Below the pieces are notes generated by a model. That model was given only the letters and a program-made list of their open reading frames with translations. It made no database searches and was not told the DNA's origin. Below, piece after piece: positions 1-13,000 of a DNA stretch of 64,000 nt. This DNA is from Latrodectus hesperus (Eukaryota; Arthropoda; Arachnida; Araneae; Theridiidae), in assembly GCA_037975125.1 (NCBI GenBank), contig CM075852.1:18999797-19063796 (forward strand), given 5' to 3'. Made by a program: the position numbers and the translations under genes. Positions within the stretch are counted from its first letter, which is position 1, and every line of letters starts with the position of its first letter.

Positions 1-435
1 CGTTATCATTTGAGCAAATTCGTTGTTGTAAAATTTTGTAGTGTGAATATTTATAAAAGTTCAACTCATTAATTTATTACTACCAATGAATTTGAAATAC
101 TTTAAAAAAGTATTTTTAACCGTATATAAATGAATTATTATGATGTGTATTTTACTGCATAAGTTGACTAAATGCAAAATTAAATCAAAGTAACCATTAC
201 AAATATCTTAAAATCGACGCTGTTTTTAGTGACGAAGAATATTATTGGACAATTTTGTATTAGATACTACACTGTTTTGGGTTTACATCATTATTTTTCA
301 GTAAAGATTGTAAAAATATCTCAAAATTTGAAACTTAGAGTTGGATCTAATGATGTGCAACACCACCCAATTAGGAATCTTTTTTCACATTTCATAAATA
401 CTTGGCCCAGCTTAAATTATCATAAACGGTTAGTT
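1..435. other. AT-rich sequence, no feature seen
   Basis: Only short open frames without homology or splice context. One 75-codon frame from 229 lacks an ATG start and looks like chance. Confidence 0.5.
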
Positions 436-438
436 TTT

Positions 439-735
439 GGGTTCATCGTGGCCTAGTGGTAAGACAATGCTCTTCAAGGCATAAGGTTCCATGTACAAGC
501 CTAGCCACTATTGAAACACTAGAGATGGGTGTGTTGAGCTTTTGCCTTTTGCAAGCACGTTATTCAGTCCAGGGAATTTTCCGGGTTTCTTCCTTTTGAC
601 ACGTGAGCATAACTCATTATCTATGAACTATCTGAATATATCTCCCAATCTAATCTATGAAAAGTCCTCCCAGAAGATAATTTATGCGGTCAAGCTAAAA
701 TGAGTTACAACAGATTCGACCGTTTGCTTGTTCAC
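439..735 (+). repeat. tRNA-derived SINE
   Basis: Starts with a tRNA-like head (ATCGTGGCCTAGTGGTAAGA, A-box-like) and a degenerate B box near 484-500, followed by a GC-richer body with TTTTCCGGGTTTCTTCC. The composition differs sharply from the AT-rich flanks. The right boundary is approximate. Confidence 0.6.
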
Positions 736-739
736 CACG

Positions 740-1661
<922 letters not shown>

Positions 1662-1852
1662 CCTTCAATAATCTCATCATGAGTTTTCAACAACAATCAA
1701 AAGAGAAAATATACTATCAATTAACCGTATACGTACAGGATAACCCTTATTTAAAAGAATAAAGGCTTTTTTTCTTTGGAAATTAAAATTTACTTATTGC
1801 TGTTGTATTCACTGACTGTATAATTTTGTAACTAACATCTTTTTTTGCCAAA

Positions 1853-2106
1853 CTTGTCTAGTGGTCAGCGTACCTGACTGCGGATAGGGAGGTCCTGGAT
1901 TCGAATCCCGATTCGGGCATGGATGTGCTTTCTCTATATCTGTCTCTCCTGTCTTTGTCTTTTACTTGTATGAATGGGTTGTGAATGGTTGCCTACCCTA
2001 TAAACGGGTCCCTATGGTATGTGTGTACTGAGGAAGTTGGACTCCACACCAAAATAGGGTTCAGTTGGAAAAGGGAGCAGCGCACCCAATATAGCCAGTC
2101 TAGTTG
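1853..2106 (+). repeat. tRNA-derived SINE with intact B box
   Basis: Head TGTCTAGTGGTCAGCG (A-box-like) and a near-perfect B box GGATTCGAATCC at 1897-1908, the internal RNA polymerase III promoter layout. A GC-richer body follows with GTATGTGTGTACTGAGGAAG and ends near AATATAGCCAGTC. No cloverleaf of a functional tRNA can be closed, so it is a SINE, not a tRNA gene. Confidence 0.8.
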
Positions 2107-2523
2107 ACACACGACAAAAACAACCATTTTTTCTGGCTAAAAGTCTCTTATCATATATCATTCTCCTGTAAGATTGCATCCCGTATTATTCCCGATTTCC
2201 CCTTCCATGAAGTAGACTGCCATAGAGCAGGACTTGTGGAAAACCGGATACAGAGAGAGCGAGGTGAAAAGATTGAAGACAGACGGCGGTTTGAGATAAA
2301 AGAAGCAGTAACAGGAAAATGCCCAATTGAAAGCATGAATCAAAAACCGCTAAAAAAAAAACTGTGTTCGCTATTCAAGTCGGACTTTCGAGTGGATCCT
2401 AGAGACTGTAAAATCACAAAGTTGAAGCATTCAAAACCTTTGAGCTCTCAGACTGGAGAAGATTACGTATACTCTAATAACACGAGTCCAGATTATAAAA
2501 GCCAAGCTAAAGGAATGAACTAA
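2107..2523 (+). other. Orphan open reading frame of about 139 codons, unrecognised
   Basis: An open frame with higher GC than its flanks, directly after a SINE and closed by TAA at 2521-2523. It has no ATG at the beginning (the first in-frame ATG is at 2335). The conceptual product is basic and charged (KIEDRRRFEIKEAVTGK and LCSLFKSDFRVDPRD). I recognise no family. It could be the last exon of an unknown upstream gene, a decayed retrocopy, or chance. Confidence 0.25.
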
Positions 2524-2742
2524 TATTTTTTCGACGTTCTCAAAATAGGTGGACCTTGTAATTCAACTTTCCTCCGTAAGTCGATGTTTTTTTTATACAA
2601 ATTACTTATACAGCCAGTAGTTTCTTTTTCTGTGGTACCACTTATTTTATTACTTTAATTAGTTAGTATACATTACGATTACCGCATGGGTACTTAACTA
2701 TGCTGTTAGTAATGCTTAAATGTTTGGGATAATATATATATA

Positions 2743-2855
<113 letters not shown>

Positions 2856-3056
2856 GTATGTATGTATGTAAAAATTGTTTGATAATTTTATGATTAAATT
2901 AAAAGCAATTTTTAATTACTTAAAACAAAATCAGTTTCTGAATCTATTCTTCAAGTTTGAATTTGGGAAGCAAAATAATAAATACATAACGCTATGTTAA
3001 AGAAATAACATATTTCAATTCAAAATATTTGTTGTAATCACCGTTAAATATTGGTA

Positions 3057-3090
3057 AAATACCGTTATCATATAAATGATAACGGTATTT
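3057..3090. repeat. Perfect hairpin, 15-bp arms, 4-nt loop
   Basis: Left arm AAATACCGTTATCAT at 3057-3071, right arm its exact reverse complement at 3076-3090, loop ATAA. No following T-run or gene context suggests a terminator. Confidence 0.9.
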
Positions 3091-3589
3091 AACCACATAG
3101 CATTGCCTAAACTTACACATTTGGTTACAATCGGAGCTTTGGTAGAATTATTAATGTGAATAAAAACAATTAAGAAAATGATGGTTAACGGAGTTAGGAT
3201 AAAATCTATTACCTGATGTTTTCATTCACTACTGATAAATTTATCATCAATGAGAAATATTTTCATTTCCTCAATTTACAAGATAAATTTATCCCTGAAA
3301 TTCGATAAATCAAACTTCTTCTCTTCAATCCCTTTGCTGCCATATTTTTTGCTTAAATTTTGCAGCTCTTTTAGCACCTTAATATCTTGAACTTTTTATT
3401 GTTTTTTAGAAAATCAATATATTGAGGCTCAATTATACAGCATTATTAAAAATGAATCATTTGGTTTTGATGCATCAGTACTTCCGAATTTGGAAATATA
3501 TTTGTTGTCAAGACAACTCGTTAATTACAGTTTCAGGCTGCGTATGTGCAATGTGTGTGTGGTTGCCATCGTTGAGGAGGGACCATCAT

Positions 3590-4045
3590 ATTAAAAATGG
3601 TCTTTTGAACAGCAGAAAGCATTTTGTGCCCTAGAATTTTCAAAGTGTAAACCACTCAAAACCGTTAAGAGAGCATTCCGATGGGCTTAAAAATGCAAAC
3701 CATTAACCCAACAAAGTATTATGCACTTATCTAAATTTAAAATAACCAGTTGTTTATGTAAAGGCAAAAATTCCGTTCGACCAATCGTTACTGAAGAAAC
3801 ACTGAACAAAGTTCGAACGAGTTAAATCCGAAATCAACAAACCACGCAAGCCGCATGGTTTGTTGATTTCGGATTAAACTAGGAGCTTTTAGAAAAACAT
3901 TTGATTTAAGTTTAACCATATGCAGTTACTCCAAGTATTAAATCAGGACGGTTATGTCAAAAGAAAGATGATTTGTGAGAACAGGTAAGAAGCTTGTGAG
4001 GAAGATGACTTTGAAAATAAGTTTGTTTACCGTGACGAAGCTAAT
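3590..4045 (+). pseudogene. Decayed Tc1/mariner-superfamily transposase (DUF4817-type HTH)
   Basis: Conceptual translation across frames gives the ordered motifs of a common arthropod transposase: QQKAFCALEFSK, then VKRAFRW, LTQQSIM, SCLCKGKNSVRP with TEETLNKVR, LEKHL, PYAV, LQVLNQDGYVKRKMICE, and EEDDFENKFVYRDEANV, where the expected motif is SDEAxF holding the first catalytic Asp. Several stops and frameshifts break it, and a perfect palindrome (3825-3875) lies between the two DNA-binding parts. The sequence stops matching right after the DEA motif, where Harbinger-like sequence begins. Non-functional. Confidence 0.7.
3825..3875. repeat. Perfect hairpin, 20-bp arms, 11-nt loop
   Basis: Arm AATCCGAAATCAACAAACCA at 3825-3844 and its exact reverse complement at 3856-3875. 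Lies inside the decayed transposase, so it arose after or during its decay. Confidence 0.92.
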
Positions 4046-4450
4046 GTTCCCCACGCACGATACATTTCTTCGCTTGGATGTGTTTGTCACCGGTAAATTG
4101 TACCGTGTGTGGGGGTTAGTTTGACGGATAGAAAAAAATTCAAACAAGCTCTGATTTTTCTTCTAACGCGGGGCTAATTACAGGAAGTAAACAGTAGCTT
4201 CCTTCGGTTGCGTGTCTCTTCCCATAAGGTTGTAAAGTATTCTTGGCGACACTTGGGTAAACAACATTTATTGAAACTTCGCAGTTTCCGTTTTATTTGT
4301 TAAAATGTCTGTAACACAAATAATATAAATATTCCCAGATGCATATAAAAGCGAGTCTTATTTGTAACAAGTTAGAATCATTGACAATACCAATCATATA
4401 AAAAGAAAGTGTATGAAAAATTATAAGATATATATAAATTAATGAAAGTT
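4043..4450 (+). mobile_element. Diverged PIF/Harbinger 5' end with MADF remnant
   Basis: Same order of blocks as the left part of the element at 43628: CACGATAC terminal motif, TTGTACCGTGTGTG, ATTCAAACAAG with TCTGATTTTTCTTC, CTTGGCGACACTTG, and then an eroded copy of the MADF reading frame (about 4304-4430). Its right terminus is not found. It begins immediately after the DEA motif of the mariner-like transposase. Confidence 0.65.
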
Positions 4451-4459
4451 TGCTGCAAT

Positions 4460-5740
4460 GAGCGAAACAAATTGAAAAACAATTTTTATGTTTATTATAT
4501 GTTCATACAATAAAATATTATTAAGAAATATAATGAATGCTTAAAAATATTTGATTTTTTTCCTTGTATTTAAACATTTTCCTTGGCTGTCAAATCGGCT
4601 ATCGTTTGCTGCTTATCACTGCCTTTTAAAATAATTTAATTTTTCCTTTCTTGTACATGGAGTATCTACTTTAATAAGTATCAGAGAACATTAAAAAATC
4701 TTGAAACTAAAACATGCTTTAATTAAAGTAAAATATTAATATTTATAACATTTTCAGTACATTTATAAAATGTTTCGATTCCTTCACAGTTGTATTTTTA
4801 TACAAAATATATTCAAATGTATACTATAAAAGCTTAAATAAAAATACACAATATATTATAATTTGCCCACTTATTATTAAAACATTTATATTGATAAGTT
4901 TTCAATATTATAGAAAATGATATAACGTAAGAAAGTAACTCATGCAATTATAGGAAGAATACATTAAGAATTTTGATTTTGCTGTTAAAATATCTAGCTG
5001 ATTATACAAAATCTAGATTTTTTACATCTTAAAAGAAATTACTTGTGAGGAAACTACTTGATATAAGACTGGTCTTATAAGAGATTTTAGAAACTATTTT
5101 CAGCTAATAGAAAATTAATTTGCTTATATGAAAAGGATTAATAATTTGTCACAAAAACAATAGTCAATTTTTACAAAGATATAAAAAAATATTTCAGTAA
5201 AGCCATTTGAATCATAATAATGTATGTATTACTGAATTAAGAAATATTTTTCTCCATTAAACTAAATTGGACAAAAAAGTTATGCCTTTATATCAAACTT
5301 AATTAAATAATAATATTCTGCTAACAAAATTGATAAAGCCAATAAGTTATTATTAATGTATTTAGATTTTTCAATTATATCTGCATGGAACAATTGCTGC
5401 TTATAAAAATGTTTTTTGATTAGAATAAGTGAAATTTTTATTAGAGACTTGTCGACTTTTTAATATTTAATTATTCTAATAAACATAATTTATTAGTTTA
5501 GGAAAGAAACAGAAAAATCATAGAAATGACAATAACTTGCAAACAAAAGATTTTCATTGGTTTTCAAATCATAACTTTTTTCTAGAGAGTTCTTGTTAAT
5601 GCTTTGATAAAAACTATTTTAAAGCCAAATATTTTTTTTATCAAATCATTGGAATAATGTGATTCACTATATTCATTTTTATTAACCTGTTTAAAAGTTT
5701 TCATCAGATCATTCAAGTTATTTACATTATTTTGAATTCC
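4460..5740. other. AT-rich intergenic sequence, no feature seen
   Basis: No sustained open frame, repeat or RNA gene. A short dyad TATAAGAC/GTCTTATA near 5062-5080 is likely chance. Confidence 0.5.
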
Positions 5741-5744
5741 TTAC

Positions 5745-6125
5745 TCCGATGACGTCACGCTTCCATAAAGCTGATTGGCTGTGGACGAGAATCTCGGATG
5801 AAAAAGTAGAACATGTTTTACTTCTTTCCGAGATCGGAGCTCGACATCCGAGAACGTGTTTACACACTCCGATTTCGCGATGGCAACGGGTTCCAAGGAA
5901 GCTCGGACGAGAAACTCGGAACGTGTAAATAGGCCTTTAGTAATATTTAAATAAGCCCGTACAACACAGTTTCGTCCAATAGACGTTCATATGACATCAT
6001 CAGGTGGATGTACTCTAATCCAGTATACGTCTCATTTTGGTCCAGTTTAGATCCATGGCATGTCGGCATTGGACGATTCATGGACGAAATTTGGATGCAT
6101 TCATACGCACTGCTGTATATTAGGT
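5745..6125. mobile_element. GC-richer DNA-transposon-like block
   Basis: Two adjacent segments stand out. 5745-5938 has repeated TCGGA/TCCGA motifs and ends near ACGTGTAAATAGGCC, which resembles PIF/Harbinger-type termini read from the other strand. 5955-6125 has inverted pieces TTTCGTCCA (about 5968) and TGGACGAAA (about 6083). I cannot find clean target duplications or coding sequence. Confidence 0.35.
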
Positions 6126-6199
6126 AGTTTTCATGGATGTATTTTAGATGAGGTTTATCTACTGAATGCTGTCTCTAGTAGCTCAGTTTTTATCCACTA

Positions 6200-8694
6200 G
6201 ACAAGATGAAAACTTAAGTTTTTAATTATATATTTTTTTATTTGCTATGAAATGGCTCAAATCTTTGTCTATTAGAAAGTTTATTTTTTTTATTCATATC
6301 CTATATTAAATATAATAGAATTTTTTAATTCTAATTAAATTAGTACTTTTTAATACATATTATTTTACAGGTAATATTTTGAAATTTGTGGTTCTTTTTA
6401 ATTGTTTAAAATAAAACTAAACTTTCCCTTTTTCTCAAGAAAGGACTAGGAAGAGTATAAGATTTAATAATAAACTGTGATGAGTGCAATTGGGTTTATA
6501 TAAATCTAAATTAATACATACTTATAAAATAAAGTTTTATTTTTGAAAGATACAGTTTATTTTATTTATACATTAATAATTTTATACATTTTGTGTGTGA
6601 CATTTTTTTTATTCTTTCACTGGAACACCTTCCTTCAACATAGTACAGAGCATAGTTTCTATTATATAAATCACCTCGGATTGCTTGTGTTCTCTGAAAA
6701 TCCTCTAAAAATAAATTTTAAAACAATTATCAAATATTATACTTGCAAATCAGCAATATGAGAAAACAGTAAAAATAATTTTTAAAATATGGGAAGCAAT
6801 TTTCAGCATTACTATTATTATATTAATCTAACGTGATTGGTAAAACTCATTATTGTAAATTTCATTATCAGTAAAAATTAGTAAAGAAAACGCTTTTTAG
6901 AAAGAAAATTATTTTTATTTTATTTTTCAAAGGAAAATTTTGCACAAAAATACAATTTTTAAAATTTACTTAAATATTGAATTTTTGTTTTAAATTCTGC
7001 ACTACATCTATAGACATCAATAGGGTGCTAAACTAAGCAATCTGATGTTCTTAGAGAAATCAGAAAAAATCACGAAAAACGAATAAAAAATATTTATTAA
7101 GGATTGCTAAAATAGAAAAAACGTGCTAAAAGTCTCAAAGTCACAAAATAACCAACCAATTTAGAAATTTTTTTAAATTCATCTCAAAATATTTTGAGGC
7201 AAACGATAAAAGAAGCGATATTAGTATTTTAATCGTATAAGTCACGTGAATTTTATCTGTCGTCTTATTTGTAAACAAATGGGTTTTAATATTTCGGAAC
7301 ATCAATTATTGCGTAATGGTGTGGTTAGATTATTTTAGGTGTTGATTTATACTTGACTGATATTGCTATCGAGTAAAGTTTTTTCATTAATATGTTATCA
7401 ATCGGATTGAGATAAGTTTTCATTTATTTGTCAAATATATGCTGTTTTAAATAAAAATTTTATATGAGCATTCTGTTTAGACTGATTTCTGATTTCTACT
7501 GGAGATTGTGAAACAATAGAAAACAACTTACATAATTACAAGGAAGTTGTGTTGCATCTCAGTTTCATGGTAAAAGACTCAAATTACAAAGCAAGAGAAG
7601 CAGTTTACCATCAATAACAGGTAGAAGGACAACTTCCTTTAAGTTTTAGTTTGTTAGTAACGATCTAATTTGTCACTTGAGTTCTTGACTTCAATCAAGT
7701 TATCATTGATAAAATCCTTGACCTGATTTATTGAAATCATAATTTGTAACTTATTTTTCATTTACGATCAATTATCGCCTGTTTTCTACGCCATGTAAGT
7801 TAAAAAATTTAAGTATTTAAATTATATTGTATTCATCTTGAATATTATTTAAGTAAAAGGGTGATTTCCTTACTTTTCTAACTATATATTTGCGGCAGCT
7901 TAAATTTTCAATTTTATAAACTATAGAACTTTTAACACTTACGTAAATTATTATTTTCTATTGTCAATTGAAAGTAAGAAATGTGAAATATTTCCTGCCT
8001 CTATTTTGATTATGAAAAAATCCCACTAAAGAGTATTTTCAATTCTATTCCAATACTACACATTTAAAATAATCTTTCTCAGAGTGAGAGCTCCTTTGGT
8101 AAAAGTTAAAAATGTATGTATGATAGATTTTATAATTTACATAAAAAGAAATAATTTTATTCTGTATCTAGGAAAGGATAAATTGCTTATTTAAAAAGCC
8201 AAAGCATAATAATATTTCTTACAATGGTTTGTTAAACTATGATATTTGCCTTTTAAACTGTAAATATATGGCCTGATCATCTTTGTATATTGGACTACTA
8301 TATTTTTGTATTAATTTACTTGTGTGTTAGTTCTTTACTCATATTAAAATTTTTCAGTTAATTTTTCTCAAAGTAATGTTCTTTGGTATCAAGAATAACC
8401 CCTGAAAAGGTAATTTTTAATAAATGTTTTTTTTTATATATTAGGATGTTGAAATACTATCAAACCTTAAATTTGTGATTTGAAATTTGAAGCATAATAT
8501 TTTTGAAAACTCAAAAAATATTCAAGGATGTATAAAATATTAATAGTAGTTACTAAGACTGCTAATTATTATGTATGCATTTAATTCAAAATGAAATATA
8601 TAGTCATGACAGTATATTAAAGTCTTGAAATTATTTTGTCATGAAAATTTATTTCTTTACAAAACAAGTGAATATTTTGAGTTTGTTATTGAAT

Positions 8695-8696
<2 letters not shown>
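6200..8696. other. AT-rich intergenic sequence upstream of ACOX3
   Basis: No conserved reading frame. A GTAAGT at 7795-7800 after GTTTTCTACGCCAT is a possible donor of a non-coding first exon of ACOX3, but nothing confirms it. The promoter cannot be located by sequence alone. Confidence 0.4.

Positions 8697-8769
<73 letters not shown>
8697..8769. repeat. (TA)n microsatellite
   Basis: About 73 bp of pure TA repeat directly abutting the tRNA-like head of a SINE. Confidence 0.97.
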
Positions 8770-8775
<6 letters not shown>

Positions 8776-8776
8776 G

Positions 8777-8905
8777 TCTGGTGGTATAGTGGTACGCTTT
8801 ACACTGTCAAGGCACAGGTCTGAAATTCAATGCTTAAGCTGGGCAAGTTTGACTCAACCTTTCATCCATTCAATGCGTCAATAAACTGAGGTTTATGTGT
8901 ACTAT
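8777..8905 (+). repeat. tRNA-derived SINE, family B
   Basis: Head CTGGTGGTATAGTGGTACGC with degenerate B box (GGTCTGAAATTCAA), then the body GGGCAAGTTTGACTCAACC and TTTCATCCATTCAATGCGTC, the tail block also seen inverted at 33899-34110. The element is truncated after TAAACTGAGG. Confidence 0.7.
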
Positions 8906-8909
8906 TTAA

Positions 8910-9879
8910 TTTGGTTTCAAGATTTTATAAAGTCATGCTAATTTTTTGAAATCATCATTCGTAATTTTTTGTGCTTTAAATTGTATTCAGCTTTGTGACT
9001 TCTTTAATACTTTTGTTTTGATGACTAGCTATTGAAAATACTCAGAATGAAATCTGCAATAAACCATTTTCATAATTTTAAAAATATTGAAAAAAATTTT
9101 TGTTTGCTTTTATTTTAGTGGCATTTTTATCATAGTATTAGCAGAAAAGAGAACAAAATACAAAGAAGAAAAATTTTATGGAGAAAAAATTTTTTTATTA
9201 GAGAAAAGATTATAGAAGGCATTTTATTAACTGAAAATCTATTCTACTATTTACTAGTGGAGGAAATGAATAATAAAAACATTTTTATACTCATAAAATG
9301 AAAATTTACAAATGGAACAAAGTATAAAAGCAACAAATCTAAAGAATATTTATTTTACTGATATTTTTATATTGAAAATTTAGTTTAAAAAAACATTTAA
9401 TTTTTCATTTTATAGGAATCAAAATTGTATTTATACATATTTGAAGAATCTAATATTAAGACACATTATTTTACAACTGCTTTTTCATAAACAGTTATAA
9501 ATTGCCTAACTTAAATTTACGTTAAGCAGAATTTTTTTTCTTCCAATAATAAGATGCAAATTTAAATCAGAATAAACTCAAAGGTAGAAAAAGGTTGTGC
9601 TCTCTACAAAAAATTTTATAGAAAAATAATTGATATTCAAACAACTAAATAAAAAACTAATTTTTAATCACATCATAAATTTTTTATTGAGAATATATGT
9701 ATTAAATTGCACTGTAAATAAATTATTTTTAACTAAATTTTATGCATATAAGAAAGGCATTGTTGCTTTTTTAAAAATTATGATCTTATAATTAATTTTA
9801 TTTGTGCTTAAGAATATCAAATTAATGATGATTTTTCTATGTTATTGTATATTTACAAAATTATTTTCTTTTTGCTTAG
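8910..9879. other. AT-rich sequence ahead of the ACOX3 start
   Basis: Probably intron between the unseen 5' UTR exon and coding exon 1. No other feature. Confidence 0.5.
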
Positions 9880-9885
9880 TATAAA
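9880..9885 (+). other. ACOX3 5' UTR piece after a splice acceptor
   Basis: A pyrimidine-rich tract followed by AG at 9878-9879 sits just before the start codon, leaving six untranslated bases in the first coding exon. This implies at least one non-coding exon further upstream. I cannot place it surely; a GTAAGT donor at 7795-7800 is one candidate only. Confidence 0.6.
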
Positions 9886-10014
9886 ATGGATTACACAGAA
9901 GTAAAGTTTGAAGATTTTCCTCCTGGTCCATTAGATGAATATCGTAAAAGAGCTACATTTGACTGGAAAGAAATGAAATTTATATTGGAAGGGGAAGATG
10001 TTGCAAAGTATCAG
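9886..10014 (+). CDS. ACOX3: ACOX3 coding exon 1 (residues 1-43)
   Basis: Starts with ATG and encodes the N-terminal ACOX signature [16 protein letters not shown]. Ends in CAG before GTATTT; phase 0. Confidence 0.93.
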
Positions 10015-13000
10015 GTATTTTGTATTCTTTGCTTTACATTTGTTTTAATTTAAATTAATTAACTTATTGAAAAATTTAAAAAAATCAAAATTTTTTGTGA
10101 GAATTGAACTTTTTATTGTGTTGGTGTCTTTAACCTTTTTGTCCTTAACTTTTTTGCCACAGTTTTACTTTTGTTAAAGATACTCCCTGGGGATGAAAGA
10201 GAAGGAGTTGTACTACTAGACAGAGATTTTGTTCCGTTAAGCCTAACTTTAGAAAAAAATCTTAATAAAGTCCTAATGTCTTAGTTCTTGGTACCATTTT
10301 AGATTATTATATCAGCTGTCTTATACATTAAAATTAGAATATAAAATTTTTTTTAATTACATGAAAATATAAAATACTGTTATTTACCTTGTAAAATAAT
10401 TTTTAAAAGTATTCAAAATTTTCCATAATTTTAATTAACAAAAATATTAATAAATTTTCAAATTAGAAAAAAATAAATACAGTAAAGGCTATTTACAAAA
10501 GGAAATAATAAAATTGACAATTGTGTGAATAATTTTGAAGCATGGAGAAACTCAAAGTTCTATATTCCATGATTTGAGTGCATGAAATGGTTGTTGCACT
10601 TTTCTTTGTTTAAGCACTATTTGTGAATAAACTATGCACTTTCTTTGGCTCTTTTCACTTTTTTGTTCATTTAAGCCTACCAGATAATCAAATAGCTGCT
10701 GGTACAGGTCTGACTGTAAACTGCTTTTCTTGATAATTTTCATAGCTCTCTAAAGTTTGTTCAATTAATTTCATTTTAAATTGGAATAGTAGCATTTTAG
10801 AGCTTCCTTTTTGTGTCCAAAATGTTGGAATTCAATATTGCTACATCCATAAACACAAAAATAATATTTTGTACCATTTACTTGTTTTCTAAAACATAAA
10901 TGTTGTGTCACAACTCCATCTCTAACTGTTGTATAATAACCACTGATGTTATTATCGACTATAAATTTAGGCTTTAAAATGTTGTCTCAGTAATTTTATC
11001 TATTCTGCCAGATTTAGCTATTTCTGACTTAAATATGCTTGTTAGTATAAAGGCATAATTTTATTTTTCTTTGAATGCAATGATGTTCCTGTTGCCAAGT
11101 TGCATCATATCCAAACTCAACTTTCTTTAATTTCCTTTTTGGAAAGTCTTTGAGTATTCTTTTCTTTGTTTTCAATACTGTTCTGTAAATATAAGTTTTA
11201 TAGAATGCAAAAGAATTATATATTTTATAGAATGCATTTTGCAAAAGATGAGATATTTAAAAAAATGATCCAAATATAAATTAAACCTTTTCTCGAGTAA
11301 GCTGTTCATCAATGTTTTCATTATTCTTTCTTCATTAAACCCATCATTGCTTAACAGTTCTGTTGTTTTAACAACAGTAAATTAAGCTTTTCCGTACATA
11401 ACCAGAAACTGATTTGCCTAGTTTATATATTTTATCCTGTAAATAGGTAGTCTTTTTGAATGGAACATTGATGACAGCCAAAACATCTTTTCTTGGCAAA
11501 AAGCAATTCATCTAATCAAATATTTTCCTCTAGTATATAGTTTGTTTTAAATTTACTTTCAGATTTTCTACAATTTATCCAGTTTTCCAATTTTATAACA
11601 CTTTTGTCTGAAGTGAAGTGCCAAAATTTTTAAATGTTGGGAAATGCATCTCAAGGCATAACTTAGTTAAAAAAAAAAACAATAATGAACTGCTCATTTG
11701 CAGTGAAATACATTTATTTTCAAGTTAGGTTTTTAATTTTTTTTTACAATGCCCAGTTTGTTTTATATTGCTCATCACTGTTATCATTGCAGAAAACAAT
11801 TTTATGTTCTCAGTAGTGAAATTAGAAAACCTGACTGACTTTTAAGTTGACGGGGTTCTTTGAGCATTTTGAGCAAAATTATTTGTTTCTTTCAAAATCA
11901 AATTTAACAATTAATAATAAAAAAATTAAAGGAATCAATTATTTTTATCATCATTATCATGCACTCAGTACTTTCACTTTTATTTGGAGAAGAGTTTACA
12001 ATATTTATATGAAAATCATTTGTTATTCAATAAATTAAAATCTTGAAATTAAATGATTTGTGTAAAACAATCTCAACTATTAAATATTAATAAGTATTAT
12101 GTGCTGTTATAAAAATCTCAGCTATTTAATTTCCTTTTAATTTTTTGCAATTTTGTATGTTTAATTTAATAATGTTTTTTATTGTACATATTTGTAAAGT
12201 TATATGTTTGTTGCAGTATATATTAATCTAGAAGGTGCACTAATATTATAAATATATGTAGATATTGCATACAAAAAGAACAGTTACTGTAAACTGGAAA
12301 TAATATAGGATCATGTTTAAAAAAAATTCAATTTCATTTTTATGTCTTAACTTTAAAGCTTACTCCCTTATTGAAAATGACCATCAGATAATACTATATT
12401 GAACTAAAATTGGAATAATATAAAAAATATATTTATTAAAATAGAGGAAAGTTAGACCATTTACTCTAGTTTTGGAACTAATAATTATAAATCATTTGGC
12501 TAGTTTAAAAGTTGTTTTGATTTTTATCAGGATCATTACTTTAATCAATGTAAAATTATAAAAAATATACTATTCTATTTAGCCTTTTGAGTTATGATTA
12601 TCCTGAATCATGATTGTCTGTTGATTGGAAAAATTTTTTGTCTGTTGATTGGAAAAATTTTTTGAAGAAAAAAAAAACTCATAAGAGAATAACATAAAAT
12701 ACAAATAAGAATAAAATAAAACAAATAAGATAAAAGAATAAAATAAAATACAGTATTCAGGAAAAGATGCAACAAATTTGTAGGAGTATATATATAAAAA
12801 TCTGTGTGACATGTTTTGCATATTCATATATTTTGCATATTTTCATTTAATTGTTTGTTTCATAATTTATCCTTTTCATTCAATATATTTTTGGAATGAT
12901 TTTTATGTTGGATGGTGTAATGTGACCTTGATATGCTTTTGTTTTTATGCAAACTTTTAATCTCCTTTCAATAATGTGATTTATTATTATGTTTTAATGA

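Noticed and set aside
1853..1925. tRNA gene
   Set aside because: Good A and B boxes, but acceptor and anticodon stems do not close and a SINE body follows. Likewise at 439, 8777, 36345 and 59771.
6543..6761. 72-codon frame rich in hydrophobic residues
   Set aside because: Typical of AT-rich noncoding DNA (Phe/Ile/Leu/Tyr codons); no ATG at its start and no splice or homology support.
8641..8823. Open frame with long Tyr-Ile repeats
   Set aside because: It is the translation of a (TA)n tract and a SINE head, not a gene. The same applies at 15339-15596, 15455-15775 and 59793-60092.
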